From Merluccius polli (taxonomy: Eukaryota > Chordata > Actinopteri > Gadiformes > Merlucciidae): a stretch of DNA of 64,000 nucleotides. Shown here in pieces: positions 36,101-49,100 of the stretch. The DNA is taken from positions 372,001 to 436,000 of the forward strand of contig JAOPHQ010005693.1 of the NCBI GenBank assembly GCA_030340625.1, written 5' to 3'. A program made the position numbers and the translations under genes. Position 1 is the first letter of the stretch. Every line of letters begins with the position of its first letter. The notes under the pieces were generated by a model that was not told the DNA's origin, ran no database searches, and worked only from the letters and a program-made list of their open reading frames with translations.

Positions 36101-36375
36101 GTAAAGAATGTGAAGAATTAAGAGGCTGATTTGTATTGGAAAAATAAAGGTGGAAAAAGTAGAATAATTTGAAAAGTTGAATTAATATGAAAAATGTGAA
36201 TAGATAGCCATCATGTCGTAATAAATATGAACATTTTGATATTTGAATGGTTTCTGTAGCTGAAAATATGAAGAAGGAGAAGAGTGCCAGAAAACGGGCG
36301 GAAGAAGAATAAAAATAAAATAAAAATAATAAAGATTCAGATATCTAGAGTGTGAATGCTCCAGCATTCACACTA

Positions 36376-38118
36376 ATAAAATGATTGCTTACCATTTACT
36401 TCTGTAGTCTAAACACAATAATAATAATAGTAGTAATAATAATAATAATGAGTAATCTAAGAAAAAAAATGTTGCAATTATTCAATAGTTCCAGTTTTTA
36501 AGGATTAAGAGTCCATGTGGTTTTTTTTTGTGGTATTGAAAATATCTTCAGCAGGTTTCTTCAGCTCCTTTTTACATTGTTCTGGACAACATAGCATTAA
36601 ATTAGATAAAACAATGACCATTACAGGAATAAAAAGAAAATACTTGTATTATTAAATAAAACAACAAAAATAAGAATAAAGATAAAAGGCCTAATGATTC
36701 TTGAGGAACTGTTTTAGCTTTTTCTTAAAGTTCATTTTGTCTTTAATATCTACGTTAAGGTACATTTCACTATGGCAGTGTGTTTATGTCTGTTACTGGT
36801 GCAATGTATCAATCTGTACAAGCATTTTGGGGTTTGTATTCATGCATATATTCTTGACTTTTATATTTGACTGTTCTTTCAATCTGTTCTACCGTTAACC
36901 AGGATAGGCACTTATTTATTATGTATGTATCCCAGTCTTTGATGGATTAAACTTTGAATTTGAGTTGTAACAATTTGTTCAGAGGTACAGACAAGTCATT
37001 ACTATTAATAGTATGTACAGTGTGGTTTAAATAATCTGTGCACATGGACACATTGGCTGTGTCTAAGACCAATGGAAAGCCATTTTTTGTGAGCAAAGAG
37101 GTTGCAAACATTTTGTTCAATCGAAAACTAAAAAACGTAATAAAAAACAATTGCCATGGACTATTTGAATGATTATTCATTGTCATCCACTACATAAGTG
37201 GTTACCAACCTTAGGCTCCCCTGATATACATATAGGGGCCGCAGGTGATTGCTGAAATAAGCTATACATATTTTGATAAATATTTGATGATCCATTAAAA
37301 AAAGTATTTGTGTTGAAGCAGATGCCCAAAAGTTATAGTTGGGGTTGCAAACATTTTTAGAGCTCGAAATGGGGTCACAGGCCAATAACAGCTGTAAACC
37401 ACTGCCTGACACAAAGATTTTAACACGGTTTATCCGCAGTGAAAGAAAAATGAACACGGCCATTTCAGATGGCAATTTGTATTTGCGTTATATTTGTATC
37501 ATCTCTAAAATGTCAAATGTATGTAGCGTTAGATATAGTGCATTTCCATCAAGGTCTTATCCCATATTTGAATAAACTATGGTCTATTCTGTTCTATCAT
37601 ATTTTCGATTTAACTTATCTGTGTTGATAACTCTTACATGTCCATAAGAGTCCCTCAATAAGCCAACCGTTCTCTCTTGTCTATCATAGCTGCCCATGAG
37701 CCACAGCTATGGACCCCACATGCCTGAACATGTGCCTGCACTCCTCTACCCACATGATTATGTGGCACACTGCTGCCAAATGGCTAGAGCCTTTTTAGGA
37801 TTTATGTATGCTACCCTCACTCCTGACTCACTTTATCTGCACTTCAAGATTCCTTAGCCACCTTTTGCAATATTGTTTGTAGGTTCTGACAAAGTTTTAA
37901 TGTAATTCAAAGTTTAAGGGTAATTCATTCACAAAAGCAAGTGTGGGTAGGGTGGTGTGGGGAAAGGTTTGGCAGCCAAATGAGCATTGGACCATACCAT
38001 CGCTAAGCCTATGGTATTCTGATTTTTGGGTTACCACCAGGGATGGAAAGCACTTTTAGTAAGTTTAAGTACTGTACTGTAAATATTTGCATTAGTTGTA
38101 CTTGTACTTCAATGTTAT
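36376..38118. other. Spacer B-C continuation, no gene seen
   Basis: Alignable to 8499-9861 of spacer A-B, including the degenerate hAT-like MITE (about 37198-37405). About 420 bp (36450-36870) is absent from spacer A-B, starting at the AAT microsatellite. Confidence 0.45.
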
Positions 38119-39425
38119 TGTAGCAGAAAGAGGGAGCTGCCCTTAATTAACACAGCTGGTAGCCAATAATTGATCCAGCTGTGGCAGTATATAAGTGGCA
38201 GCTCTCCCTGTCTTGCGCTCCCCCCATTGCGTCATTTCCACCCCGGACGTCCTTGCCTCTCAGGTAATGCTGCCGCTGCTTCACCCTAGTTGTTAGTCTT
38301 GCTCTCTCTCTCGGTATGCTAAAATAATTTGTATCTCCTTGCAGAGCGGCGACGGAATGCCGTGCTCCTGTGATTTAGCATCTTCTGTGTAGGTCTCGCT
38401 CTGTTATGGTTGTCAACTCCGCTGGCTGAATACTAGTGTGGTCAATTGCCGGTAACCGTGCGGGTTTCCTCTCTCCCTCACTCTACGCCTGTGTGAACCT
38501 ACTAGAAGGTATGCTATCATTTTTGCTGCCTTCCCAGTTTACTCACTTTTAGCTTAGGATACTAATTTAGTTTTTTACAATAGGACGGCTCATCAGCTGA
38601 CGGAGTCCCCCGGTGGTGTGACGTCACCACACCAGCTGATTAGAGCCGCTGCTGCTTCGTCTTCTTCGTCCCCTGCTGCAGTTTGCTGCTTGCTTGCTTG
38701 CTCTCCCGCTTGCTTGCTTGCTCTTCTGCCTTGCCCTTACTGCGGTGCTTGCCCGCTCTGCTGGGGTCCCTTGAAGTATCGCCCAGTTCCCGGCTCGACC
38801 CTGGCTGCGTTACACATTGATTGGGGTTGTGTACGGGACTGATATTAAATGTGGCGATACAGTGCCGTTTCTTTCTTTAATTAATTTAGTTTAATATTGT
38901 TTGTGACCAGTGTTTGTTTAACCTTGTTTATTTCATTTTGGGCAGTGTGTTTTAGTGTAGTAGTTACCTGCCCCTTTGTTTCTTTTGTATGTTTACTTTA
39001 TGATTATTTTTGTAACAATTTGTTTGTTTTGCAGTTGCTGTAGGCCGGTGGTGGTGTTGGTGACCCGGGTGGTGTCCTTCCCTTTTGTGTGCTGTGTGGT
39101 TGAGTGTTAATTATTTTTAATTTTCATTTTTGTAGACTCCCACTCCCTTCACTAGTTCCCCTCTGCACCAGTACGCTACAGCTCCTGCTCCTTATTTATT
39201 TTTTTGTTCTTTATTTTCATAATTGGTTTTTAACATGTTTAATTGATATTTTGTAATAAAACATATTTTATAAAGTATCCGGATTTCACGTCTTTTGCCT
39301 AAAGTAACGAACTTGTGTGTCTTACTAGAGATATTAAATAATTATTTGGGTGAAACTCCCAAGGTGGCGTTGTCAGGCAATTTGTGACTTTGTATTGGTG
39401 CAGCACTTTACTCGACACTGCGACA
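38119..39425. mobile_element. 1.3-kb solo LTR-like insertion, only in spacer B-C
   Basis: It starts TGTAGCAGAAAG, ends CACTGCGACA, and is flanked by TTAT (38115-38118 and 39426-39429). The empty site is in spacer A-B (about 9858). Internal GTATATAAG near 38190 and AATAAAACAT near 39256 are placed like a promoter and poly(A) signal, so the LTR would be read on the plus strand. No internal retroelement genes. Family not recognised. Confidence 0.65.
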
Positions 39426-39429
39426 TTAT

Positions 39430-40739
39430 TTTAAACTTCATACAACATTCCAAACGATGGTTTTACTTCTTACTTCACTCAATTGATCTGAATGCCTGAA
39501 GTACAATGCTGTATGATATGACTAAAAGTATTTTAAATAAATATATTTATTTCAGCTAACGGGTTAAACTGAAAAAGTTGAACAGAGAGAGAGATTTTGA
39601 AACTAAACAACTAAAATAAACGTCCCCTCCCTCCCTGCTCCCTCCCGATGTTTCTCCACCATTGAAAAGTGTTGCATTTTGATTATATTGTCATTAAAGC
39701 GCATTACACTCACTAATAGCTAAAGGATGGCTATACCATTTGTAACAAATTACACTCAAATAATAGCTCTTGAATCCTAACTTCAGCACCTTTAAAGTGC
39801 CAGTGAACCCAATATCGTTCTTTGTATGTATTTCAAGAGTGTGTGGTTGATAACTGATTTACAGCTTCACCTGGCCCCAGTCAGACTGATTAGACTCAGG
39901 GGCTGGGCGGGGCTGCACACCTGTGGTGCATGAGCAATCATGGCACCCAGGAAAAAACAGCTATCATCACACCTCATGTCATGACAGAAGGTGCATCCCA
40001 AGTCTCTTAAATTGCATCCACGTTTCCCTCACTTGCGTCCTTTCCTTGTGTCTTAGTCCCTTCCACCGAGGATGCATGGAGAGACGCAAGGAAACCATGC
40101 TGTTATTATTATTATTGTTATTATTGTTATTATTGTTATTATTATTATTATTATTACTATTATTACTATTATATTATTATATCAAGAAGCATAAAATAAC
40201 GGGCACTGTTTCGCTGCCATCTCGTTCAAATTCACCAGATGTTAGAGGTGGAGTTAATAACATGGCTGCTGTTCTGCTGTGGAGAGTTACGGGAAGGCTG
40301 CTCTCGTGTTTTCTCGCTCATAGCTCCTCAGAGATCCCTCCTCGCTCTCTATTCCTCACTTCTGAGCAGAAATCAAAGCTTTGGGACGTCCTTCAAAATG
40401 GTGGACCTGAACGACTTCCGGTTCAAGCGAGGATCGAGGAACAGGGAAATATGAAATGAGACTTTGTTGACACCAACTTGCCATTTCCAATAATTTGATA
40501 TATTCTTCTACAACTACCTGTGTCTTGTGTCGGAGGGCAAAAGAGCAAATGCCACTTATGTGGCAGGAGGCAACTGCTACAGTCTTGTATGATTTTCAAG
40601 ACAGTAAGAGTAATTCAGAAAAAATAGGATTTTTTTGCCAATCTCTGCCATCAATCATCTTGCATACATGACTGATATGACCATTGACCATCTTTTACCC
40701 TTTTTTTGTCTTACACTTTCCAGTCCAATGTGCCAGTGC
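39430..40739. other. Spacer B-C proximal to gypsy copy 2, no gene seen
   Basis: Alignable to 9862-11566, minus the 406-bp solo LTR of spacer A-B. A TTA microsatellite lies at about 40101-40184. The plus-strand frame running across the microsatellite is a poly-leucine artefact. Confidence 0.45.
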
Positions 40740-41413
40740 TGTCATGGTCTGTCTGCCACGCGCCCTCCACTACTCCATTCATTGACCCTCGCAACTGGGC
40801 TGCATCAGGTGATTAGTGGAGGCTATAAATTAGCCCTTCACTATTCACCTGGTGCCAGATTGTTCTTCGCTGTTCGTACATGCAAGTCTCTCCAGTAATC
40901 CACCTGTCTCCTGTCCCGGTTTCCCGATCCTGCCTGCCCCCGACTACAATCCCCGCCTCGTCCCTCTGGTTCCTCGTTCGCCTGTCTCCTGTCCCGGTTT
41001 CCCGATCCTGCCTGCCCCCGACAACGATCCCCGCCTCGTCCCTCTGGTTCCTCGTTCGCCTGTCTCCTGTCCCGGTTTCCCGATCCTGCCTGCCCCCGAC
41101 AACGATCCCCGCCTCGTCCCTCTGGTTCCTCGTTCGCCTGTCTCCTGTCCCGGTTTCCCGATCCTGCCTGCCCCCGACAACGATCCCCGCCTCGTCCCTC
41201 TGGTTCCTCGTTCGCCTATCGCCTGTCCCGGTTTCCCGATCCTGCCTGCCCCCGACTACGATCCCCGCCTCGTCCCTCTGGTCCCTCGTTCGCCTGTCTC
41301 CTGTCCCGGTTTCCCGATCCTGCCTGCCCCCGACTACGATCTTAATAAAGTTTGTTACAAACGATACCCACCTGTCCTTGTGCTGCTATTAGGTCCAAAC
41401 CACACCCGTTACA
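40740..41413 (+). repeat. 5' LTR of gypsy copy 2
   Basis: A 674-bp LTR with six copies of the 78-bp repeat. Units 2-4 share the variant CGACAACGATC, showing recent internal expansion. Confidence 0.9.
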
Positions 41414-41431
41414 GTACAATCTGGCCACCGA

Positions 41432-42340
41432 ATGGACCCAGCGCACAACCCAGATCCACTGGCTCGCCTAGACCGGGTGGAGACCCAGCTCCAGCACCAA
41501 GAGGCGATGTTAGCCTCCACCACGGCCTTCGCCCAGTCCCTCTCTCTGCCAGCTCCTCCGAGTCATCCCCCATCGTTCTCCTCCCCCAGCTCCAGCATAT
41601 CCTGGTCCTGTCCTAGAGGCTCGAGTGGGAGTTACGGAACGCTACGCCGGGGACCCAGAAGGTTGTAATCCCTTCATCACAAACTGTTTGATTCTCTTTG
41701 CTCTGCAGCCTTACACCTTCGCCACCGAGGAGGCTAAGGTGGCTTTCACGATCAATAACCTGACAGGGCGCGCTCGGCTATGGGGAACAGCCGAGTGGGA
41801 ACGCCATACGCCGGCCTGCTCCTCCTTCAACGCCTTCACCACCGAACTCTGCAAGGTGTTTGGTATAGCATCCAGAGGGCCCGACGCTTCCGGGGGTCTC
41901 CTGGGTCTCAGACAGGGGTCCTGCTCCGTTACGGACTACGCCATTGACTTCCGCATCCGGGCTAGGAGGAGCGAGTGGAACCAGGCGGCTCAGGTGGACA
42001 CCTTCCTGTTGGGGCTGGCTGACTACATCAAGGACGAGCTGGTGTCCTATGACCTTCCTGTCTCTCTCGATGAGATCATCGCGCTGGCTTCCCGTGTGGA
42101 CAGACGGATTCAAGCCAGACACCATGAGAGACGGCACGGACAAGGAGAACGGCTTCAGGCTCCTCGTCTTCCAGTTCTTTCCAGGCCATTAACTCCACCC
42201 ACCAGCACACCAAGGAGGGACTCCCATGCAGATCGGCCGGGCCAGTCTCACCCCACAAGAGAGAGAGGCGCCGCAGAGGGAACCTCTGCCTCTACTGTAG
42301 GCAGGCCGGACACTTCCTCTCCAGATGTCCGGCAAAAGGT
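41432..42340 (+). pseudogene. gag pseudogene, gypsy copy 2
   Basis: The ATG at 41432 matches that of copy 1. The capsid-like region continues in a second frame from about 41625, after a frameshift near 41600-41640. The CCHC zinc knuckle (CLYCRQAGHFLSRC, about 42275-42335) is intact in sequence but in another frame relative to the upstream part. Confidence 0.7.
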
Positions 42341-44193
42341 CAGGCTCACCAGTAACCAAGGAGGTCCTGGTGAGTCACACATCAAAACCCTCTTGCGTCT
42401 CACGTTCTCTGTGTCAGGTCCGACTGCTGCTACCCCAAGGCTCTCAGACTCTGGCCACACTCATAGACTCTGGTTCTGATGCTAACATCATCGACAATGA
42501 CCTAGCACGTCAGCTAGGCATCAGTCGGATTCACCTGCCAGTTCCTGCTCCCGCCAATGCCCTGGACGGTCGCCTCCTGGGGACTGTCACCCACCAGATG
42601 GTGCCCATCCACATGCTCCTGTCTGGAAACCACCACGAGATTATCCAGTTTCACATCCTGTCCTCTCCTCATCACCCGCTCCTCCTGGGATTCCCCTGGC
42701 TCCGACGCCACAACCCACACATAGACTGGACCACAGGGGCGATCCTGGGTTGGAGTCCAACTTGTCATCAGGTCTGTCTTAAGCAAGTTAACGCTTCCCA
42801 GTCACCTACCTGTTCCAGTCCTACTCCAGATGTGTTGGGGGTTCCTGCTGAATACCTAGACTTCCGAGAGGTCTTCAGCAAAGCCAAAGCGACCTCTCTT
42901 CCCCCGCATAGACCCTACGACTGCGCCATCGACCTTCAGCCTGGTTGTGCTCCACCCAGAGGCCGCCTGTACTCCATTTCCGCCTCCGAGAGAGAGGCCA
43001 TGGACACGTACATCAATGACTCTTTGGCCGCAGGCATCATCCGACCCTCTTCATCACCGGCAGGGGCGGGCTTCTTCTTTGTGTCAAAGAAGGACTGGAC
43101 GCTCTGCCCTTGTATTGACTATCGAGGCCTGAATGACATTACGGTGAAGAACCGTTATCCCCTGCCCCTCATCGCCTCAGCGTTCGAACTCCTGGAGGGA
43201 GCAACAGTCTTCACCAAACTTGATTCACGCAACACCTACCACCTGGTCCGGATCCGAGAGGGAGATGAATGGAAGACGGCGTTCAACACCCCCACCGGCC
43301 ACTACGAGTACCTGGTGATGCCTTTTGGCCCCACCAATGCTCCTGCCGTCTTCCAGGCTCTTGTTAACGACATACTCAAAGACATGCTTAACAAGTTTGT
43401 TTTCGTCTACCTCGATGACATCCTGATCTTCTCCCAGTCCAAGAACGAACACCTTCACCATGTCCAGAGGGTTCTCCAACGCCTCCTGCAGAATTCACTT
43501 TTCATCAAGGCTGAGAAGTGTGAGTTCCACGTTCCGTCCATCTCCTTCCTTGGGGTACGTCATAGGGAGGGGGACCGTCCAGATGGATGGCAGATGGATG
43601 CCAAGGTCTCTGCTGTCACCTCCTGGCCCACTCCGGACTCCCGTAAGCAGCTTCAACGTTTTCTGGGCTTTGCCAATTTTTACCGGAGGTTCATCAGAGG
43701 GTACAGCACAGTGGCAGCCCCCCTCACGGCCCTCACCTCCTCCAAGGTGCCCTTCCGGTGGTCATCGGCCACCAATGAGGCTTTCCAGTCCCTGAAGACA
43801 CGTTTTACGTCAGCTCCCATCCTCATAATGCCTGACCCCGAACGACAGTTTGTGGTCGAGGTGGACGCCTCCAACGTGGGAGTTGGGGCCGTTCTCTCTC
43901 AGAGGTCCGCCACAGACCAGAAGCGACACCCCTGCGCCTTCTCCAGGCGGTTGACCCCGGCCGAAAGAAACTATGACATTGGTAACAGAGAGTTACTAGC
44001 AGTGAAGTTGGCTCTGGAGGAGTGGCGACATTGGTTAGAGGGGACCAAACTGCCGTTCTTGGTGTGGACAGAATCTAGAGTACATCCAGTCAGCCAAGCG
44101 ACTGAACTCCCGCCAGGCCCGGTGGTCACTCTTTCTGACCAGATTCAACTTTTCCCTCTCATATCGGCCGGGGTCCCGCAACGTCAAACCTGA
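42325..44193 (+). pseudogene. protease-RT-RNase H frame, gypsy copy 2
   Basis: A 622-codon open frame. It contains protease LIDSGSDAN (about 42460), reverse transcriptase with YLDD (about 43408) and RNase H (VEVDASNVGVGAVLSQR). An extra T near 43551 keeps the frame open where copy 1 breaks, at the cost of a changed stretch (FLGVRHREGD). The RNase H-integrase junction has the same frameshift as copy 1. Confidence 0.8.
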
Positions 44194-44197
44194 TGCC

Positions 44198-45160
44198 TTG
44201 TCTCGGCAGTTCCAGGAAGAGGAGAGGGAGGTTGGCAAACCCAATACCATTCTTCCGTCCTCACGTCTCATCGCCACCTTAACCTGGGAGGTGGAGGAGA
44301 GGGTCAGAGCCGCCATCCAGGACCAGCCCATACCCAGTTCCTGTCCACCAGAATGCCTGTACGTCCCATCTGACCTCCGGTCCGAGGTCCTCCAGTGGGC
44401 TCACAGCGCCAAATTCACTTGCCACCCTGGGATCCAGCGGACTAAGGATGTCGTGCAGCGTCGCTTCTGGTGGTCCACTCTGGCTGAGGACACTCGGAGC
44501 TTTGTCAATGCCTGTCCCACCTGCAACCAACGGAAACCCACGCTCCAAGCTCCTGCTGGTCTTCTGCACCCTCTACCAGTACCTCATCGTCCATGGTCAC
44601 ATATCTCTTTGGATTTTGTCACTTCGGATCGAGGCCCCCAGTTCGCCTCTGTTTTCTGGAGAGAATTCTGCTCGCTCCTGGGGGGCCAGCTGGCCCCCTC
44701 GTTTTATTGGCCCCTTCGAGATTATCAAGTTCATCAACCCAGCAGCAGTGAGACTCAAACTCCCCAGATCCATGCGCGTCCACCCTACATTCCACGTCTC
44801 CAGAATCAAGCCGGTCCGAGAGAGTGCCCTGGTCCCCGCCATCCCACCTCCTCCACCTCCTTGTTTCATCGACGGAGGTCTCACCTACACTGTCCGCCGT
44901 CTCCTGCATTCCCGCTGATGGGGGGATCACCACCTCATCAGCGATTTTCATCAGCGTCACCCCGATCAACCCACCAGAACCAGTTATATCCCCAGACCAT
45001 GGACCCCACCCCACCGGCCATCCCATCGAGCAGAACCATCGGATGATGAGTCTGACGCTGACAATGGGAACAACGATAACCCCCTCTCTGACGCAGATGA
45101 CACATTCCCTACAGTCCGGGATGAGGGGATGGAGGTGGACGTCTCGGACGAATATTAACC
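44198..45160 (+). pseudogene. Integrase remnant with internal deletions, gypsy copy 2
   Basis: The HHCC region and first catalytic Asp (LDFVT) are retained. The sequence then jumps directly to SDRGPQFAS, and after CSLLGG it jumps again past the catalytic Glu region. A linker segment absent from copy 1 is kept, in another frame, but the chromodomain core is gone. Not functional. Confidence 0.8.
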
Positions 45161-45270
45161 CTCCTCCGTACCCCCTCCACCCACTCTGCATTGGATTTTT
45201 AATTTTACACTTCTTTTTTTTTCTCCCTCTTCTTTGGGATGTCAGGAGCCGTCCCTTGAGGGGGGGGTTC

Positions 45271-45709
45271 TGTCACGGTCTGTCTGCCACGCCCCCTCCA
45301 CTACTCCATTCATTGACCCTCGCAGCTGGGCTGCATCAGGTGATTAGTGGAGGCTATAAATTAGCCCTTCACTATTCACCTGGTGCCAGATTGTTCTTCG
45401 CTGTTCGTACATGCAAGTCTCTCCAGTAATCCACCTGTCTCCTGTCCCGGTTTCCCGATCCTGCCTGCCCCCGCCTACGATCCCCGCCTCGTCCCTCTGG
45501 TTCCTCGTTCGCCTGTCTACTGTCCCGGTTTCCCGATCCTGCCTGCCCCCGACTACGATCCCCGCCTCGTCCCTCTGGTCCCTCGTTCGCCTGTCTCCTG
45601 TCCCGGTTTCCCGATCCTGCCTGCCCCCGACTACGATCTTAATAAAGTTTGTTACAAATGATACCCACCTATCCTGTGCTGCTATTGGGTCCAAACCACA
45701 CCCGTTACA
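45271..45709 (+). repeat. 3' LTR of gypsy copy 2
   Basis: A 439-bp LTR with three 78-bp units, preceded by a G-run polypurine tract. Confidence 0.9.
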
Positions 45710-45932
45710 AGTGCAAGTCCAATCTAATCTTATCAAACCATTTTAAAGGCTGTGGCTCAATGGATTCTGACCAGCTGTCCCACACCTTTTCCATATAAGT
45801 ACAAAATCCCATTAAAAACCTAGAAAATCAAATGCAACTATGAATCATTATTTTAAATTAATAATGTTGTTCAACATTAAATCAGTTTCCCAACAGCCGA
45901 GTGACCATTCTTTTTGTCTGACACAGTTCAAC

Positions 45933-46132
45933 TTTATTGTGGCCCACATCCAATGACCTATGAGATCCAGCTCTAGTAAAGCAATACTGATTACAGGACT
46001 GAGCAAAGGAAGGAAGGCCAAACAAATAACTACAAAATACAAGATGGAAAGTTACTGTATAGTTTATTGTATGTTATTCACAATTGTGTCATATTGTATG
46101 ACTTGTATGTGCGATGGTTCAAATGGAAGGAA
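45933..46132 (-). terminator. Gene C 3' UTR and poly(A) signal
   Basis: AATAAA on the minus strand at 45933-45938, about 200 nt after the stop codon at 46133-46135, identical in layout to gene B. Confidence 0.7.
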
Positions 46133-49100
46133 TTATTCAGCACTCTCCTTTCCCTAAAGAGAAAAACAAAACAAAAGTAGGTCATTAAATCAAGTAAATC
46201 ATTTGAGCAGATTATTAGATACATAATTGTGCAATAATCTGAACTGTACTATTACTGTCCAATTACCTTGCCACCATCACGGCTCTTGGCCCTCAGCTTG
46301 TTGACCTGAGACTCAGCAATGTCAGCACGTTCCTCAGCCTCCTCCAGCTCATGTTGAACCTTCCTGCACTTGGACAGGTAAGAGTTGGCCTGCTCCTCCT
46401 GTAGGAGCATTCATATTTTGTCCGTTTAAATATGCTGTACCCAAGTTGATATCAAAGCCAGATATATTATCTTTAGTAATATTGAACTTACCGCTTCCTC
46501 AGACTGCCTCTTGTAAGCCTTCACTTTCATTTGCAGCTTGTCAACAAGATCCTGGAGTCTGGCACCATTCTTCTTATCCTCCTCAGTCTGATGGACATTT
46601 GGAAGTGAAAAATCAACATGTGGCCTAAAAATGCTGATGTGGTAGAAATCTTTTTGGATATGTAAGTTTGACATACCTGGTAGGTGAGTTCCTTGACTCT
46701 CCTCTCATATTTGCGTACACCTTTTACAGCTTCTGCTCCACGTCTCTGTTCAGCATCAACCTCTGACTCCAGATCACGAACCTTTAGAGTAAAATTGACT
46801 TAATAAATCTCATCCTTACGTTGAACATATTACTATTAAATGCTTGCTGATTATCTTACTCTGGACTCCAGTTTCTGGAGCTGCTTCTTGCCACCCTTCA
46901 TGGCCAGGTTCTCTGCCTCATCCAGGCGATGCTGCAGGTCTTTCACTGTGACCTCCAGGTTCTTCTTCATCCTCTCCAGGTGAGAACTAGTATCCTGCTC
47001 TTTCTTCAACTCCTCAGCCATCATGGCAGCCTACAAATTTAAACAATGTTGTAATCAATAGGCAAATCAATTCATCATTACATTAATTAACAAATAGAAG
47101 TATACATACATCAGTGATGGCCTTCTTGGCCTTATCTTCTGCATTCCTGGCTTCCTGAACACTGTCGTCCACCTCACCCTGGACTTGGATCAGGTCACCT
47201 TCCAGCTTCTTCTTTGTGTTCAACAGGCTTGTGTTCTGAAACAAATTATTATGCAATTACTATCAAAACATGTACATGTTCCTGTACTTGAATGATAGGA
47301 TCAGAATGTTTGTTTACCTGAGAGTGCAGCAGTCCAACACGCTCACTGGCATCCACCAGCTCTTGCTCAGCCACTTTGCGGCCTCTCTCTGTCTGTTCCA
47401 GAGCTGCCCTCAGCTCCTCAATTTCAGCCACCATGAGACCGTTCCTACGGTCGACCATGGCAGCCTGCTCCTTCAGGTCTTCTCCTCCTCTGACAGCATC
47501 ATCCAGGTGCAGTTGCGCATCCTAATATTAACAGAAACGCATAACAGAAAACATCACAACAGGATATCTAGAACTTTATTTTATATGCGCTATACATTAG
47601 TTTGTGTCATACCTTCAGTTGTCCCTGAACATTCCTCAGCTGCTTCTGGGCCTCAGCAGCCTGGCGGTTGGCATGACTCAGCTGAATCTCCATCTCATTC
47701 AGATCTCCCTCCATCTTCTTCTTGATTCTCAGGGCATCATTTCTGCTCCTGACCTCAGAGTCAAGGGTTGTCTGCATGGAGTCAATTACCCTCTGGCTGT
47801 TCCTCTTGATCTGCTCCATCTCCTCATCCTTCTCAGCTACCTTTCTGTCAACCTCACCCTTAATCTGGTTGAGCTCCAGCTGGACACGCAGAATCTTGGA
47901 CTCTTCATGCTCCAGAGTTCCCTAATGTATGAAATCAAATTAGTTTGACACATTTGTTAAAACTAGATATATGATATTTTAAATTGTCATTTGCTTATTT
48001 AATCATCCTCACCTCAGCTTCCTCAAGGGCTGACTGGATCTCACACTTCTCTGTCTCCACCTGCTTTTTGGATTTCTCCAGCTCATGGATGCTCTTTCCG
48101 GTCTCACCAATTTGTTCAGTCAGATCGGAAATCTCCTCTGCAGAGCAATTTTATATTTGTTTTGAAGTCTGTCATGCATATTTATCTACAGACTAGTGCT
48201 GTAAATATTATTGAGCAGAAACTCACGTTGGAGGTTCTTGTTTTCACGCTTCATGGTCTCAAGATGATCAAGAGCTTCTTCATATGAGTTCTTCATCTTG
48301 AAAAGCTCAGTGCTGAGAGAACGAGCCTCTTTCTGAGCTCCCTCAAGCTCTGCCTGGCCCTCCTCATATTTCTGCTTCCATTCAGCCAAAACCTGAAAAT
48401 AATGTTAATAAAGTGGTACATTTTTGGCACTTGAAGAAGAATCAAAGGGTACAATTCAAAATGTTATTTCAATGAATAACAACACACCTTGTCAAAGTTC
48501 CTCTGCTTCTTGTCAAGGTTGGCAGCCAGTCCATTGGCCCTCTCCACATCAATCATGAGGTCCTCCACCTCACCCTGGAGTCTCTGTTTGGTCTTCTCCA
48601 GAGAGGCACACTTGGAATTCACAGCCTCAATCTGTTCCTCAGCCTCCTGAAGGCGCTGGGCAAGTTTTTTCCTGTTAAAGATATTCATGGTTCAATTTGT
48701 GGACACTTATCAAACAGAATGTCTACTTTAGCTAAAGTATCACATTTATGACTCACTTGGCCTCCTCAAGCTCCTCAGTGCGCTGGATAGCATCAGTTTC
48801 ATACTTGCTCCTCCACTGAGCAACCTCACTGTTGGCCTTGGACATTCCACGCTGCAGCTCAGCCTTGGCCTCCTGCTCCTCCTCAAACTGCTCCCTCAGA
48901 AGGTCACAGTCATGGCGGGCTGATTGCACACCATGAGCAAGAGCATTCTTGGCCTGCAAAAAGCGATAACAGAGATTTAGTAAATAATACCTTTCTTGAT
49001 GTTTGACTCTTTATGGATAGAATGTCCTTACCTTAACTTCCTCCTCGTTTTGCCTCTTCAGCTCCTCAATCTGCTGAGTAAAGGCCTGCTTGCCTCTAGT

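Larger units (their letters stand above)
29987..36375. mobile_element. 6.4-kb composite insertion specific to spacer B-C
   Basis: Spacer A-B is continuous at this point (about 8497-8499), so this block was inserted here or lost there. The right end is a 26-bp near-palindrome (AGTGTGAATGCT-CC-AGCATTCACACT, 36349-36374), and GTGTGAATGCTGGA recurs 40 bp inside the left end. This suggests a large non-autonomous DNA transposon. No transposase was recognised and the target duplication is unclear. The interior contains a 37-bp minisatellite, a C-rich tandem array and a nested hAT element. Confidence 0.6.
40740..45709 (+). mobile_element. Ty3/gypsy chromovirus-like LTR retrotransposon, copy 2 (defective)
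   Basis: A 4970-bp duplicate of the 11567-16718 element, with the same flanks and the same AGTGC target duplication (40735-40739 and 45710-45714). The protease-RT-RNase H part is in one frame, but two internal deletions (about 164 bp and about 440 bp relative to copy 1) remove much of the integrase core. The chromodomain core is also missing. Confidence 0.93.
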
